Shown here one piece after another: positions 10,401 through 23,485 of a DNA stretch of 64,000 nt. Within the stretch, counting starts at the first letter, position 1; the number at the start of each line of letters is the position of its first letter. The stretch is from Poa pratensis. Taxonomy: Eukaryota; Streptophyta; Magnoliopsida; Poales; Poaceae. The translations under genes and the position numbers were made by a program. The stretch spans positions 1,871,758 through 1,935,757 of the forward strand of contig CAMZMU010000060.1 in the NCBI GenBank assembly GCA_947311845.1. Reading direction: 5' to 3'. The notes beneath the pieces were generated by a model, which searched no databases, was not told the origin of the DNA, and worked only from the letters and a program-made list of their open reading frames with translations.

Positions 10401-12109
10401 AGCAGAAGCGTCAGAGTTGCGGAAATCACCATTCGGGAATAATGTAACCCGGGAGCTGAGACACACCTGCTTGGTCCGGCGTTCGGACATCTTCGTGCTC
10501 TCTCCTAGGGCGGGCTGGGGAGGCCACAGTCGTGTTCCCCACCCCGCTCAAGCGGCGATTTTACGCCCCGGCCGCAGCAGGAGGAACCATCTTCCCTCCT
10601 CGAACCCCGACGATGGTCGTCGTGTCGTCTTCAGCCGCGTCTCGCGGCTCTTGTTGGTCTCCAAGGAAGACAGGCCCCTGCATCGACATTTGGTCATCTT
10701 CCCGGAAAAGCAGAGGATACAAGATGCAAAGTTGGAGCAAGGAAGGAGATAAAGTGGAAACTCACTCTCGGGCGTGCTTACTGCCTAATAACTCCGGGAT
10801 CCCTACTGACCGGCGGAAGAAACATGGGGACTCGGAGGCGGCGCACTCAAAGAGGCAGTAGCCCCGCCGCGGATGGCGAGCGTGGAGGAGATGCTCCGCG
10901 TCGCGGGGCCAGAACAAAGTCACCGGCGTCAACGTCAACCTCCATGGTTTCGCCGTCGTCGCCTATGACTTCCACAGGAGAGGGAGGGAGATCAGCTGAC
11001 GGGTCCCTGTTCCCTGGGGCCTCAGGAGAACGATTTGGTGAAGAGTCCCTCTTTCCCTCGCCCTCCTCCTCGTCCTCGTCTTCGCCCTCATCCTCGTCAG
11101 CCTCGGCGTCATCAGCATCGTCCTCGCCGCCTGCTTCGTCCTCGTCCTCGTCACCAGAGCTGGAAGAGCCCGCTTCTGACTCTTCCTCAGTTTCTTCATC
11201 GGAATCAATGAGCTCCCCTTCCTCATCGGAGCTCGGCGGGGCTTTGGTCTTGCGGATCCTCTTCGTGGTGGTCTTAGAACCACCCTGCCCGTCTTCAGGA
11301 GCAGGCTTCGGCTCATGGTCGGAGCGACCAACAATGCCTCGGGCATCGCAAAACGGCATCGCTGCCAAGATCTTCGCTTTCTGTGGATCGTCGCACAAGG
11401 CTCGGAACCCATCCGGAAGATCGTACACTACGTCGGGGGTGAAGATCACCCTCATGGCTTCCAGGAGTGACTGGTCCTCCATGTCGGAGTTCCTCAGGCG
11501 AGACGGATCTTTGAGGCCCTGGTAATCCCAGGCCTGATGAGGTCGCTGCTGCAGAGAAGCCAAGCGGTGACGAAGGAAATGGGCAGCGATGGCAGCCCCG
11601 GAGACTCCCTGCTCTCGAAGGAGTTTAAAGCGACCAACAGCCGCCGACAAGTCCTTATCCTGGGGGCTGAGACTCTTTCAGGTCGGCAGAGTCACCGGAT
11701 GCTCGGTCGGCTCCTCAAGCTGGGGCAGCGCTTCTGCTACTCCGACGAGGAACCACCCGTGCCTCCACTCGTCCCACTTGGATTTGACCACCATCTCGGG
11801 ATAGTCCTTCTTGATGTTCTGGCGAAAACAGAAGGTGATGCCGCCTCCCATCCAGCCATCCTTTCCGATGCGGGGGTAGAAGTAGTGGCGGAATAAGGCC
11901 ACGAATGGCATCACCCCGACGAACGCCTCGCAGGCGCAGGCGAAGACCACGAAATCCAGGATGGCGTTGGGGATCAGGTGTAGAAGCTTTAGCCCGTACG
12001 AGTGCAAGATCTCCATGAAGAAATCGGAAAATGGGGGACCTGCCCCATCTTCATGAAGCTATCGATGATTGGGATCTGCTTGGCCATCCTGGTCTCTGAT
12101 GGCAGTAGG
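7450..12109 (-). pseudogene. Antisense 'putative gypsy type transposon' gene of A, main part
   Basis: This gene runs opposite to gag. From its start side it continues from 35959-36204 across element B, then covers 12109-9105, then 7601 to about 7450 beyond solo LTR E. The conserved core lies at 12016-11678 and 11650-11500 (FACACEAFVGVMPFVALFRH, FYPRIGKDGWMGG, WFLVGV) and matches the plant Transposase_28 family, whose function is unknown. An acidic DEDEDE-rich stretch follows (about 11230-11000). The 3' part (9828-9105) is a 240-residue Glu/Lys/Gln-rich coiled coil. Frame breaks, probably with some introns, separate the parts. The intact relative is in C. Confidence 0.7.
7602..9099. mobile_element. 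Element E: solo LTR inside A
   Basis: It starts TGATAACCCACAAGTATAGG, a very common Triticeae gypsy LTR terminus, and ends GACGTATCA. The 5-bp duplication CATGA flanks it (7597-7601 and 9100-9104). Its 1,498 bp contain no internal genes or primer site, so it is a solo LTR left by recombination. It cuts the 3' end of the antisense gene of A. Confidence 0.9.
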
Positions 12110-12114
12110 ATGTC

Positions 12115-13900
12115 TGATGGCCCTTCACGTAGTTACCCCACAACGGCGCCAGAAAACACTTGCTAGCCCTTCGCGTGGTTACCTGCGTGAAAAGTAAATG
12201 GGTTAGGTTGAGACTCCAAGTGCAGAGTGTGTAGTAAGTGGAAGACGTGTTTTCCCCACGAGGGTGACTCGAGGGTTTAATATCGAACTCTCGTGGAATC
12301 AGTAGTGAAGATTTATCTTCCTATCCTTCTTTTGGTTACCTACAAAACAAAGTAAATGTTTTGGTCCTCAACCTCACCTAGTGGTTGTCAAGCACAAGGT
12401 GTGAGAATGATATCAAGATAATATGCAATGCAAACAAAAATAAATATGCAATGGTGGTAAATAAATATGCAAGGATGGTGGTAGCAATGATAAATGATAT
12501 TTTTGGGTTTTTATGATGAATGCAAGATGTAAAAGTGTTTTTGTATTTTCGGATTTAATAATGGCAGAAAATGGTAAAGTGGTAAAAGTTGTTGGAAAGG
12601 TGTTTCTTATGATTAAAAATGGACCGGGTTTCATGGTTTCACAAATGCACTCTCTCTTTAATAAAGTGGTAGACAATGGAACACTAGAGTTGACATATGA
12701 GATTGCAACACAACAGTTTAATGACAAGTTATAATTATATGGGCATCACGTCCTAACATAGAGACCTTTTGGTTATTAGTCTCTCTTATACTCCACCAAG
12801 ATGCGAACTAAATCATAACACCTCAGTAATTAAGATAACTCAGAGTATAGCAATAAGTATCATGACATGAAGTTAAAATAAGAACATGCTAGATCTAGTC
12901 ATGGAGAAGTGGCAATGGTCACACCCACATCTCCGGTAGCATGGTATTTCTTTTTATCCCTAGTGAGGCAACAAAGTAAGGTAAAACACCCAAGTGGATC
13001 GCAGAACTTTCTCTCACGTTCACTGCACTAGCCACCCCCCGTTACTCCAACTAATGCACACGTTCCCCCTCACACGCTCTCATAAACATGCTTGATCATA
13101 ACAAGTAAATAAGAACGGGGTACATAATATGCATCTACTTTCATAACTGAAACAAAACCATTGCAATCTCAAACATATATTAACTCATAAAAAGATCCAC
13201 CACAAAGGTATTACATAGATGACCGTAATCATGTTCAGCAGCTCATACGGTACTAATTAGTGAAGCTCGAGAGAGAGAGAGATACATAAGTTACTTCCAC
13301 AAACCCATAGTCCAGAGGTGGACTACTCCCTCTTCATCATGGAGACGGTGGAGAAGTCGTTGGAGAAGATGGAGACCACGCCGGCAGCGCCCCGCCGGAG
13401 TTTTCCCCCTCCAATCTGCAGCTCCAGGTCTCTGTTTCGGTGTTTCTGTGTTTCTGCGGCGCTCCTTCCAGAGAACGTCGGGGGATATTTTTATAGGCGT
13501 TTTTAGGTCAAAACGGAGTCGGTGGAGGAAAGATCGACGGCAGCGGAGCTCCGAGGCCCATTGGAGGGGTCCCACGCGGCCAGGTACATGGGCCGCGTGG
13601 GCCCACCCTTTTGGCCCTCGTGGCTCCGTTTTTCGCTTCCTTCGCCCACGAGTCTTTTCCTTCCAAATATTGACGCTCGTAAATTTGCAGGTGATTTGGA
13701 CGTCGTTTGGGTCCCTGAAACATTAAAAGAAAGAAATAGGGTTTTCTGCCTGCGCAGGGTTAATTCCATAAAAATAGGAAACATGTCAAATATTCCCAAA
13801 ATCATTATAAAACAGTGATATAACCCTTATATGATGCAAATATGACTGGAATATAAGTAAAAATAATGCAAAGTTCATGTATGCATTTTACATGCATCAA
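12115..13900 (-). repeat. 3' LTR of element B (left copy)
   Basis: On the plus strand it starts TGATGGCCCTTCACG and ends TTACATGCATCA. It aligns base for base, with few differences, with 34168-35953. It includes a short copy of the primer-site region inside the LTR (about 12136-12155), described in the findings. Confidence 0.9.
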
Positions 13901-13917
13901 CATCCCCAAGCTTAACC
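13901..13917 (-). other. Polypurine tract of element B
   Basis: The minus strand reads AAGCTTGGGGATGT directly before the LTR, the usual plus-strand priming tract of Triticeae gypsy elements. Confidence 0.7.
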
Positions 13918-15481
13918 TATACTCGTCCTCGAGTATGAAGGTGATAAAACTAACATGGACTTTGCAATTTAATACTATCAATGGATATCAAAGATGATTA
14001 CTATTGCTACATAGAGTAAAATGATTCATTCTTAAAAGGAGTAGCAATATGCAAGATAGATTATGAAGTGATATCAAGTATTCAATGCAAGGATGTTCAA
14101 TGATAATTCACAAAGTGTAACATAAGAGAAGAAGTACTATGGACCACATGTATGCATAATAATAAGTAAGAACATCCTACAATGGTCATAGAGTATTGGT
14201 GAAAATCTGAATATAAAAGGTGGACACTTTGGAAAGATATATATATATGAGTAGAGGTAAAGCATGAATAAATTTCATCTAACTTCTGAACTTCTCTACT
14301 TAAGTTAATGATTGTAATATGGTAATCCTTGGTGTCAAGCTCTCATTCCCCTATCATAGCATCTTGAATGATTAAGTTTAAAGTGAAAGCAATACGAGTA
14401 GTGTGCTTGACAAAGTACAGGTTGAAAGTCTCATGCCCCTTGAATACAAGTACCTACTCCATGTGTTACTCAACTTTAGAAAACAAAGCAAGTTCAAGTT
14501 AAATATCATTGTAAGTAATAATAGTATCATTAAGAGCGTCAACTGGGGTACCTCTTGTCCCAGGATATGGAACAAGCCCATATCAAAATGACAAGACAAA
14601 CAAACATAATGAACAATCTCAACACCCTTTTTATTTACCATTGGATAGCTTTTTATTGTAAGGTGTATCACAGAAGGTTCACCATAGCATGTAAGTAAAT
14701 TTCCACCATGAATGATGCATGGCTTAGATTAGCGGCCCAGGCGTCTCTCTAACCATTTATACAAACTCATTTAAACTCACTTCATTTCCCATTTATTTCA
14801 CCCATGGTAAGCATCCATAAACAAAAGTACATGATATCAACTAAATGAGATGATGTGCAATGTTGAAAGCTTGCCATGTGACAGCACATATGAGCTAACT
14901 CTCAACCAAAGACATTTGTCAAGTCCACAACTTCATAATTTTAATCACAATGGGTCATATTTATTTATGCAATGAAAGTAAAGTGTGCATCAAGTTCGCG
15001 AGAGCTATATAACCAACTTTTCCCACAACAATTAACAACATAAGCATTTTCATTCAGAGGTATAGATAACTCAAATATCATGATAAACATACTCGGAATA
15101 GCATAAAGCTAATAGGTAGATATGGTGGACTCACTGGAAAAACTTTGGTTGAAGGTGTTGGAAACAAGTTTTTGCTTGTTGGAATTTTTGGGCTAGCAAG
15201 AGGGAGAAAGTTGACCATCTAAATGCATGCATGAGTGTCCATAGAACTAACTAATCCATGTTAAAACAAGGTAGAATAACATTTAGCATCAAAACATGAA
15301 TAAAAGATAGCTCTTGATAAAATGTTTGCAAATTATTACTCATTAACAAGCTCATGAATCATGCAATTATATGTATCTTTTAAAATTAACTTCAACATCC
15401 CTTTTCCCAATCTTATAATAGCATCCAACATAATTCAACTCAAATTTCCAGTAGCTCTCTCATGTATAAATGATAGTGTGG
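13918..15481 (-). other. Non-coding interior of element B, 3' part
   Basis: AT-rich sequence between the purine tract and solo LTR F. No frame matches a retroelement protein. It occupies the place where pol would lie in an autonomous relative. Confidence 0.6.
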
Positions 15482-15486
15482 TGGTC

Positions 15487-17216
15487 TGATGATCCCGAAG
15501 AGCAAGTCTTGATACCTGCACAAATAAACGGGATTAGGTTGAGACTCCAAGTGCAGAGTGTATAGTAAGTGGAAGACAGTTTTCCTCACGAGGGGTGACT
15601 CGAGGGTTTAATATCGAACTCTCGGGGAATCTGAAGTGGTAGATTTATCTTCTTATCCTTCTTTTGGTTACCTACAAAACAAGGTTTAAATGTTTTGGTC
15701 CTCAACCTCACCTGTGGTTGTCAAGCACAAGGTGTAAGAATGATATCAGGATAGTTTATGCAATGCAAACAAGAAATAAATATGCAATGATGGTGGATGC
15801 AATGATAAATGATATTTTTGGGTTTTTGAATGATGTATGCAAGATGAAACGTATTTTTGTATTTTTGGATTTAATGATGGCTGAAAATAGAAAAGTGGTA
15901 TATGGTGTTGGAAAGGTGTTTCTTATGATTAAAAAATGGACTGGGGTTCATGGTTTCACAAATGCACTCCTCTTTATAAAGTGGCAGACAATGGAACACA
16001 CACAGTTAACATATGAGATTGCAACACAGGGTTTGATAACAAGTTACTTAGATATATGGGCATCACGTCCTAACATAGAGATCTTTTGGTTATTAACCTC
16101 TCTTGTACTCCACCAAGATGCGAACTAAATCATAACACCTCAGTAATTAAGATAACTCAGAGTATAGCATTAAGTATCATGACATGAAGTGAAAATAAGA
16201 ACATGCTAGATCTAGTCATGGAGTAGTGGCAATGGTCACGCCCACATCCCCGGTAGCATGGTATTTTAGTTTATCCCTAGTGAGGCAACAAAGTAAGGTA
16301 AAAATACCAAAGTGGATCGCAGAACTTTCTCTCACGTTCACTGCACTAGCCACCCCCCGTTACTCCAACTAATGCACACGTTCCCCCACACACGCTCTCA
16401 TAAACATGCTTGATCAAAACAAGTAGACAAGAACGGGGTACATAATATGCATCTATACTCATAACTGAAACAAACATTGCAATCTCAAACATATATTAAC
16501 TCATAAAGATCCACCACAAATGTATTACAACGGTGACCGTAATCATGTTCAGCAGCTCATACGGTGCTAATTAGTGAAGCTCAAGAGAGGAGAGATACAT
16601 AAGTTACTTCCACAAACCCATAGTCCAAGGTGGACTACTCCCTCTTCATCATGGAGACGGTGGAGAAGTCGATGGAGAAGATGGAGACCACGCCGGCAGC
16701 GCCCCGCCGGAGTTTGCCCCCTATAATCTGCAGCTCCTGATCTCCGTTTCGGTGTTTCTGTGTTTGTGCGGCGCTCCTTCCAGAGAACGACGGGGGACCT
16801 TTTTTATAGGCGTTTTTAGGTCAAAACTATGTCGGTGGAGCGAAGATCGACGGCAACGGAGCCACGAGGGCCAAACGAGTGGGCCCCACGCGGCCACAGT
16901 ACCTGGCCGCGTGGGCCACCCCCGTTTGGTCCTCGGACCTCCGTTTGTTCGCTTCCTTCGCCCACAGGTCTTCTTCCTTCCAAATATTGACGCCCGTAAA
17001 TTTTCAGGTGATTTCGTTGACGTTTGGGTCCCTGAAACATTAAAATAAGAAAACGGGGTTTTCTGCCTGTGCAGGGTTAATTCCATAAAAATAGGAAATC
17101 ATTGAGATATTTCCAAAATCATGATAAAACATTGATATAACCCTTATATGATGCAAATATGATTGAAATATAAGCAATTAAAGTGCAAAGTTCATGTATG
17201 CATTTTACATGCATCA
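15487..17216 (-). mobile_element. Element F: solo LTR of the B family inside B
   Basis: Most of its 1,730 bp aligns with the LTRs of B and it also ends TTACATGCATCA. It is flanked by TGGTC (15482-15486 and 17217-17221). The first 60 bp differ from the B LTR (TGATGATCCCGAAGAGCAAG) and lack the internal primer-site copy. It is a solo LTR of a related subfamily. Confidence 0.9.
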
Positions 17217-17221
17217 TGGTC

Positions 17222-18005
17222 TCACAAAAATAAAAATCTACCTAAACAAACAAAAAGACGCTCCAAGTTTATGCGATAAAGTGTTTCGATCAAAAAACAG
17301 AAGTTAGACGTGCGCAAACCGAGAGTGTGTAGGTCCAGTGGGGTTGTCTTCACATCCCCAAGCTTATGGTCTTCACCATCCTTGGATAGCTCTTGGTGCA
17401 TCTTCTCTAATCCCTGTGAAAAAACTTCAAAACACCGTTTCTCCCATTTCTTTTTCTGTGGGGCACATTAGTAGTGAAAACAAATAGATTTCTTGCTGCA
17501 TATAATCCTTAGACAAAAATTTATATGAATGTCCAGAACATGTATAATGTTGTATGCCTACTCATAAACTCAATTGGATCAAAAAGATTCATGTTAACAG
17601 TTCTAATCATGCATCAAACAAAATGGGACAGAATCTATCCAGAAAAATAGCAGCAGCTAAACGTATTTTTCTACCCTATTTAACTTTGTCGGAAAATTCC
17701 GAAAAAATTCATGCATACAGAGGATGAAAAGTTGCTACTACAGTTTAAATATGAGCTCATTCGGAGTTACAGAATAAGAATTAAAAATCATACTGTGCAC
17801 AGATTCGTGCAGGAATAATATCTCCGAACGCTATAAGCAACTTCTTCATACCAAAATGAGTAAAACTTGGCACTTTATTAAAAATTCCAGAAACTAAACT
17901 AAACACAAAGTCTCTTGTTACAGCAAGAGGACACAAAGAAAATCACAAATAAAAACAACCGGGTTGCCTCCCGTAAAGCGTTTTCTTTATAGCCATATAG
18001 CTAGG
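17222..18005 (-). other. Non-coding interior of element B, between protease and F
   Basis: AT-rich, with a second purine-tract-like block (minus strand AAGCTTGGGGATGTG near 17352-17367). No coding domain seen. Confidence 0.55.
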
Positions 18006-18009
18006 CTTC

Positions 18010-18480
18010 TTACTTAATGTTTATTGTGGACGAAGCTCATGAGGGAGCTTGAATGATGGTGTGTCCCTCTTCCTTGGAAGTGTTCCATACATTTCTTGTG
18101 TGGAAACTGAAACTTCACATTCCCTTTTTTTGAATCAATGATAGCACCTGTAGTACGAAGAAAAGGTATTCCAAGAATAATTGGACTAGAGTTTTATTCC
18201 CCATATCCATGATTAGAAAATCAACAGGCACAAATGTCATATGTAACTCTACCAAAATATCACTTACTTTTCCTAAAGCATGTTTAATGGAATCATCAGC
18301 AAGTGCAGTTCAATAGAGCATTTTTCAAGATTTTTCAATTCAAGTACTTCATATAGTTCTTTAGATAAAACAGAGACACTAGATCCTATATCAAGTATAG
18401 CATGGTGTATCTCTTTTCCAATGGTTACTAGGACTTTGGGAATCCATACATCCCCAAGCTTAGGTGATATCATAGCCTCT
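18010..18480 (-). pseudogene. Aspartic protease relic of element B
   Basis: The minus strand encodes PKVLVTIGKEIHHAILDIGS then SVSVLSKELYEVLEL, the retropepsin active-site region (D-I-G-S, a usual variant in plant gypsy elements). A second frame adds the flap-side part ending LIMDMGNKTL and a short tail. A frameshift near 18280 and another near 18170 break it. No reverse transcriptase follows, so the polyprotein appears to have ended here. Confidence 0.7.
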
Positions 18481-19679
18481 TGGTGTACCTAGCAATCTTT
18501 TTTTTAACACGTGATTAGCAATATAAGAACCAAAACCAGCTTGGTTAACATTAATAGAAGGATCACTTGCAAATTTTTGTAAGATGGATATTAATTCATG
18601 CAAGCTACAATTCTCTAGTTCAAGCAATGGATCCTTTACTTCACTAAGCATTTTAACTTCTTCAACTTTCTTTTCTTTCACTACCATAATAGTTTCCTTA
18701 GCAATTCTCTCTTGCTCATGAATATGTTCCCGAGATTTATTTATAACCTCTTGACAATATTTAATTGTTTTCTCATGTTTTTGAGCTATAATGGTGTTCT
18801 TTAATGAGGAAACTTCCTTAGTGAGCTGATCTACCCTTTCAAACAAAGAGTCTTGTTTTTCAAACTTAGATATAAATTCTTTATTAAGCTCCTTTTGAGT
18901 AGATATAAATGATCTAATGGTGTTTTCCAAATCACTAGAAACATTACCACTAGTAGTATATTTGTTGGGCACATATGGGGGTTTATTATAAGAGTTATAA
19001 TTGTTGTTACCATACCCATTATTACCATAATTCCTAATGAAGTTGACATCAATATTTTCAGGATTATTCTCAACTAGTTCTTGCAAAGGCACATTTTCAA
19101 TATTTTGTTTATTAATGAAAGCAAGAATATTATCCATTTTAGATGAGAAATCATTTGTTTCTTCTATGGAGTTCACTTTCTTATAAGGATTAGGTGCTCT
19201 ATCAGTATGCCATTGACTATAGTTTTGAAAAATGCTTTCCAATATGTTCTTAGCTTCTACTATAGTTTTTCCCATAAAAGCACCTCCAGCAGCAGAATCA
19301 AGAATATTTCTAGACATGTAATTTAGACCATTGTAAAAAGAGTGTAATATGGTCCATTCGTTGACCCCATGTGATGGAAAAGTTCTAAGCATAAGTTTAA
19401 TCCTATCCCAAGCCATAGCAACATGTTCGTTTTCATTTTGCCTAAAAGAAAGAATGTTGTTTCTATTTTGCAAAATTTAACAGGAGGATAGTATTTCTTA
19501 ATGAAACCTTCTTTTAAATCATCCCAAGTTTTAATGCTATCAATAGGTAATGAATACAGCCACTCTTTAGCTTTTCTCTAAGTGAAAAAGGAAATAACTT
19601 CAGTTTTAGAATATCACTTTCCACATTTTTTAATTTCTGCATGTCACATATTTCAACAAAATCATGAAGATGCATAGAG
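18460..19679 (-). pseudogene. Gag of element B, carboxyl part
   Basis: A 337-codon open frame (19473-18460) plus a preceding frame (19679 to about 19480) form a gypsy Gag. The beginning has HDFVEICDMQKLKNV and LKLFPFSLREK, the capsid core. Then come FYNGLNYMSRNILDSAAGGA, an Asn/Tyr-rich segment, and a long coiled coil (about 18850-18640). A frameshift near 19480 separates the two parts. Element C (TSD GCATC) cuts the gene, and its amino part is at 33752-33870. No CCHC knuckle is visible. Confidence 0.75.
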
Positions 19680-19684
19680 GCATC

Positions 19685-20616
19685 TGTCGCAGCAGTGGAA
19701 CATGGGGTTCCCCTAGTACTGCCAAAGTGGGTCCACCCCATGTGGGCCCAAGATGAAGATGGACAAGACCAAGACTCAAGTCAAGCTGGCGGGTTCACCG
19801 TCAAGACACGCATGGCCTGCGTCGACTAAGGGCTCCGGTCCTGGGGACCTTCCGGGTCCCCGAACCAAGCAAGAAGGCCAGGAAGGACCCGAGAGCCCGA
19901 GTTCCCGGCAGGAGGCCAGGCTCCCTCTCGGGTACTTCCCCACGTCCCTGTGGATAAGCACTCCACCTCACCGCGGAAGACTTGGGAAGCAAGGCGAAGG
20001 CAGCGCGGGCGGGAAGCACGTCCCGTGGTGGTGTCAGCTCCTGTCCACCCCAAGGCGGACGCTCCCACCTAACCCAAAGGAGACGCTAGGCTGAGGAGAG
20101 GCCACGTCTCCTCCTAAACTAGATGAGGAGGGTCCTTCACCCCGAAGGTCCCTCATGCCCCTCACGTGACCCTGTGGCAACCCCTTAGCCTATAAAAGGA
20201 GGACCAAGGCACGGAGGAGGGGGAGGTCGAAGCAAGGACGAACACAAGCTAGAACCAGAGCAAGACTAGACTAGGGCTGCGAAGGTAGAGAGGAAGGTGA
20301 TCTCCTCCGGGTCAGGATCTGTCCTTCTTCTACCTCCAGCCAAAACCCTTCCGGGTACCCCATCCGGGAGGTTCCATTGTAAGCCACACTATGAAGAACC
20401 CATCAATCCAGACATGCAGGAGTAGGGCTTTTAGCCTCCGGGCGGCCTGAACCTGGGTAGCTCCTTGTGTCCCTTTGGTTGCATGCTTTGATCGTGGAGA
20501 GGAGAGCTTGATCTAGACTCCGCCCAAGAAGACGATTCTCAGCCTCCTTCGCGCCCCGTGCCGAACCTAAAAGGGGGTATCCTATACTCCCGGTGTCCGT
20601 GCAACGAGACACGACA
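19685..20616 (+). repeat. 5' LTR of element C
   Basis: It starts TGTCGCAGCAG and ends CGAGACACGACA, with TATAAAA at 20191-20197. It is clearly related to the LTR of A (same ends, same TATA block) but 36 bp shorter. Confidence 0.9.
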
Positions 20617-20639
20617 TCTGGCGCGCCAGGTAGGGGGCG
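20617..20639 (+). promoter_or_regulatory. Primer binding site region of element C
   Basis: TCTGGCGCGCCAGGTAGGGG immediately follows the LTR, identical to the site in A and G. Confidence 0.6.
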
Positions 20640-21560
20640 CAAGCGCTGGATTCGCCTACATCAGCCGCGACGGCAAGCTCACCGTCGACAACCTCGGAGT
20701 CTACGTCAGGCTCCTCTTCTTCGGAAGCAAGCTCGTCGTCAAGTTCTTCTTCTGGTTCGCGATCTACGGCAAGATCGTCAAGAACTGCCTCAAGCTCCTC
20801 TCTGCGCCGGATCCGCTCCAGGAACAGCCGTCTCCTCGGGGCAAGGCGAGCAGCTGCCTCAGTCACAAGCAAGAGTCATGTCGGGAGCTCGGGAGGTCTT
20901 TGGAGAGCAAGCGTGCCAGGCATCGCGGAAAGGGCTGGGGGCTAGAGGAAGCTCTGGGCGTGGCCCGGGCGCTTCTCTCCTTCCCCCCAGATCAGTGCAA
21001 GAGTGATCCCCGTGCGAAGGCATGGATCAACAGCTTGGAAAACCTGCTGGACTACGCTCTCCAATGCCACGCTCCCACGAGTCCTGCCCCGACCATCGAC
21101 CACGGCGCTGCCGTCCCCGAGCCACTACCTCCGGCGGAGGAACAGCCTGAGGACCCCCATGGCAAGCGGCCCATGGAACTTCCTGAAGAAGGTGCTGGCC
21201 AGAGCTCCAACCCCAGGCGTCGCTCACGGGAGGACATGGAAGGCCAGGCCAGCCAGCACCTCAAGACCTGCTGCACGCCGTACCCGCAACCGTCTCCGAC
21301 CTCTATCACCTAGAGCAAGAAGCTGAGGAGACGCTGCGTCACTACATCTGGAGGTTCCGGGGCGTCGTCGACCGCATTATCCCGAAGTACCTCTGCGAGG
21401 CTTCCGTCATCGCCGCTTCCACGTCAACGTCCGCAACCCCAAGATGCGCGAAAAGATGAGTATCCGCGTTGTGGACACCCTGGAGAACTTGTGGGACATA
21501 GCTGACCGATGTGCCAGGATGGAAGAAGCTGCTAACCTTCCTCCCCGCAAGAGTCGTTGA
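20640..21560 (+). pseudogene. Gag relic of element C
   Basis: One frame runs to 21313 and includes DPRAKAWINSLENLLDYA and a basic RRRSRED segment. It is followed in other frames by HYIWRFRG near 21340 and by FHVNVRNPKMREKM and VVDTLENLWDIADRCARMEE up to a stop at 21558-21560. This is the same Gag core as in A, again frameshifted at the same general place (about 21300-21420). It is not functional as a single protein. Confidence 0.7.
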
Positions 21561-22079
21561 AGCAATTCGTGCTGTGTACCCGGAAGAACCATGTTGCCAC
21601 AAGATGTACCCTGAAGTGGCCAGTTGTCGTTCAAGAACTTCCATGATGAATAAAAGATAAGTTACCCTCAAACCTGTTTCTGCAGTACGTGCTATCTACT
21701 TCTCGGGTAACAGAACATGTGCGGAACTAGAAAGGCAAGGCTCGACCGTCGTGCGAGCACTCATGGGGTATCGACTCTCCCGGGGGTAAAAAGCGGTGCA
21801 CAGACCTGATACACCCCGGGGACGTGCGTGCCAACAGAGTGAGCGGCTTTTTGGGAATCGGTAGGGCTCGCGAGCGCATGCCTGACCTGTCAGGGCCTCG
21901 CGGGTAAGCTTACATCCCAGAAGGTTCCTCAAGGACGTGGAGAAAAGTAAAAACATGCTAAAGACAAATAAAAGCAACCCGAGAACTAGAGTAGCATAGC
22001 AAGTTCTAGCCTATTACAAGCAAGTTTCAATAAGCTGATACATGAGATCTGACGCAAAGTTTATTGGGGGCACGAAGTG
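21561..22079. other. Spacer between gag and antisense gene of C
   Basis: Non-coding; homologous to 6962-7414 of A, including AATAAAAGATAAG and the CTCCCGGGGGTAAAAAG block. Confidence 0.55.
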
Positions 22080-22099
22080 CCCAAACATGGTGCAGGACA

Positions 22100-23485
22100 A
22101 CTAGTGAGGCGGGAATTTCCTCATGGCAAGTGCAGTCGCGGGAGCCGACACCGCTTGGAGTGAAGTCCTGGAAGGCGACGAGGTCGAGAAATCTGGCAAG
22201 GCAACGCCAGGATGGCTTCCCTGAAGGACGCCATCACCAAGGCCGCCGTCACCTTGCTCGTCTCGTGCTTGTCATTCACAAGCTGGGTGACCATCTTGTT
22301 CTTGAAAGACCGGAGATCAGCGGCCACTCCCCTGATGAATCTTGCGACGAGAGGCAGACTCTGCCGCTGTGGTTCCAGCACCGGAGCTTCGGTGGGCAGA
22401 TTCAGCCGCTTCACTCGCGTCGTCGCCAAATCGCAGGCGGCCTCAACCTCGGCGAAACCTTCCTGGTTAAGACGGCGAAGCTCGGACAGCTCAGTGGATG
22501 CCTGGGAGTTGGCCTGGATCAGCTTTTGATGGCCTTCCTTCAGTGCTGCAAGCTCCTTACTTGCGCCTCCAAGGATTCCTTCAGCTCGGACATCTTCTGG
22601 CCGTCACTCTTGGCCTGCTGCTGCAAAGCTTGGACGGACTCCTGCTCCTGATGGAGGACATTCTTGATATCTTCGATGGTTTGGACGGCCTCTTGCTCCT
22701 TGGACTTCCAGAGTTGGATGTCCTTATCCTTGGCCTCGAGCTCTTCACGGTGGCGGTCCTCTGCCTCCCTTAGGCGTTTCTCGGTCTGCTGCTCCTGCTG
22801 GAGTTTCTGGAGCTCCAAGGTTTCTCCTTCTCAGCCAGTTCTGCCTCCCGGGAGCTAGCTGCTGCTCTTTCGCCAGGATGACCTTCCTTGGCGCTCACTT
22901 TCGGCCTTCCGGTCTGCATCTTTCTTCTCGAGAGCCGGGAGCAAGGTGGTGATTTGGGTTGCCAAGCGGTTCAGCTTGTCCATCCCCTTCTGGATCAGGT
23001 CCTCGACACTCTCGATGGTCCCCACGACGGCGGCCTCACGGTCGCACAGATCTTTGCCCAGCTGAGCTATCCCGCGGAGATGGCATCCATCGCGTCGTCA
23101 CCACTAATGGTGAACCCTGGAGTAGCTGCCGGGGGACCTCCCGGGGCAGGCACACTTTTCATGCGGTTGGCGGCCAGGCTCTCTTGATCTTCATCAGCGC
23201 CGCCACCTCCTCGCTGGCGCCGGAGTCAGTGGAAAAAGCGGCAAAAGTCGTTAACACTGTCCCAGTCATCAAGGAGCTTTCTATCAAATCAGGGCTTGGA
23301 CCCGGAACAGGGTTCGCGGTCTGCGTTCCCATAGCCCGCGAACTCGGGACGCCCTTGGTCACCTCTTGACCCTCTGAAGGCGAGAGGGAAGGTGGTTTCT
23401 CCTGGCTAGCCCACCGAGAGGCCACCGGGAGAAAAGACGTTGGCCACTGAAGCATCTGGAAACAAAAGGATGTCAGGAAAAGCAT
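22100..23485 (-). pseudogene. Antisense gene of C, coiled-coil part
   Basis: Broken minus-strand frames (23485-23159, 22818-22540, 22429-22121) match in order the 3' part of the antisense gene in A. They include a Glu/Gln/Lys-rich coiled coil (LREAEDRHREELEAKDKDIQ) and a conserved tail with FIRGVAADLRSFKNK. The breaks are indels or introns that cannot be told apart here. Confidence 0.6.
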
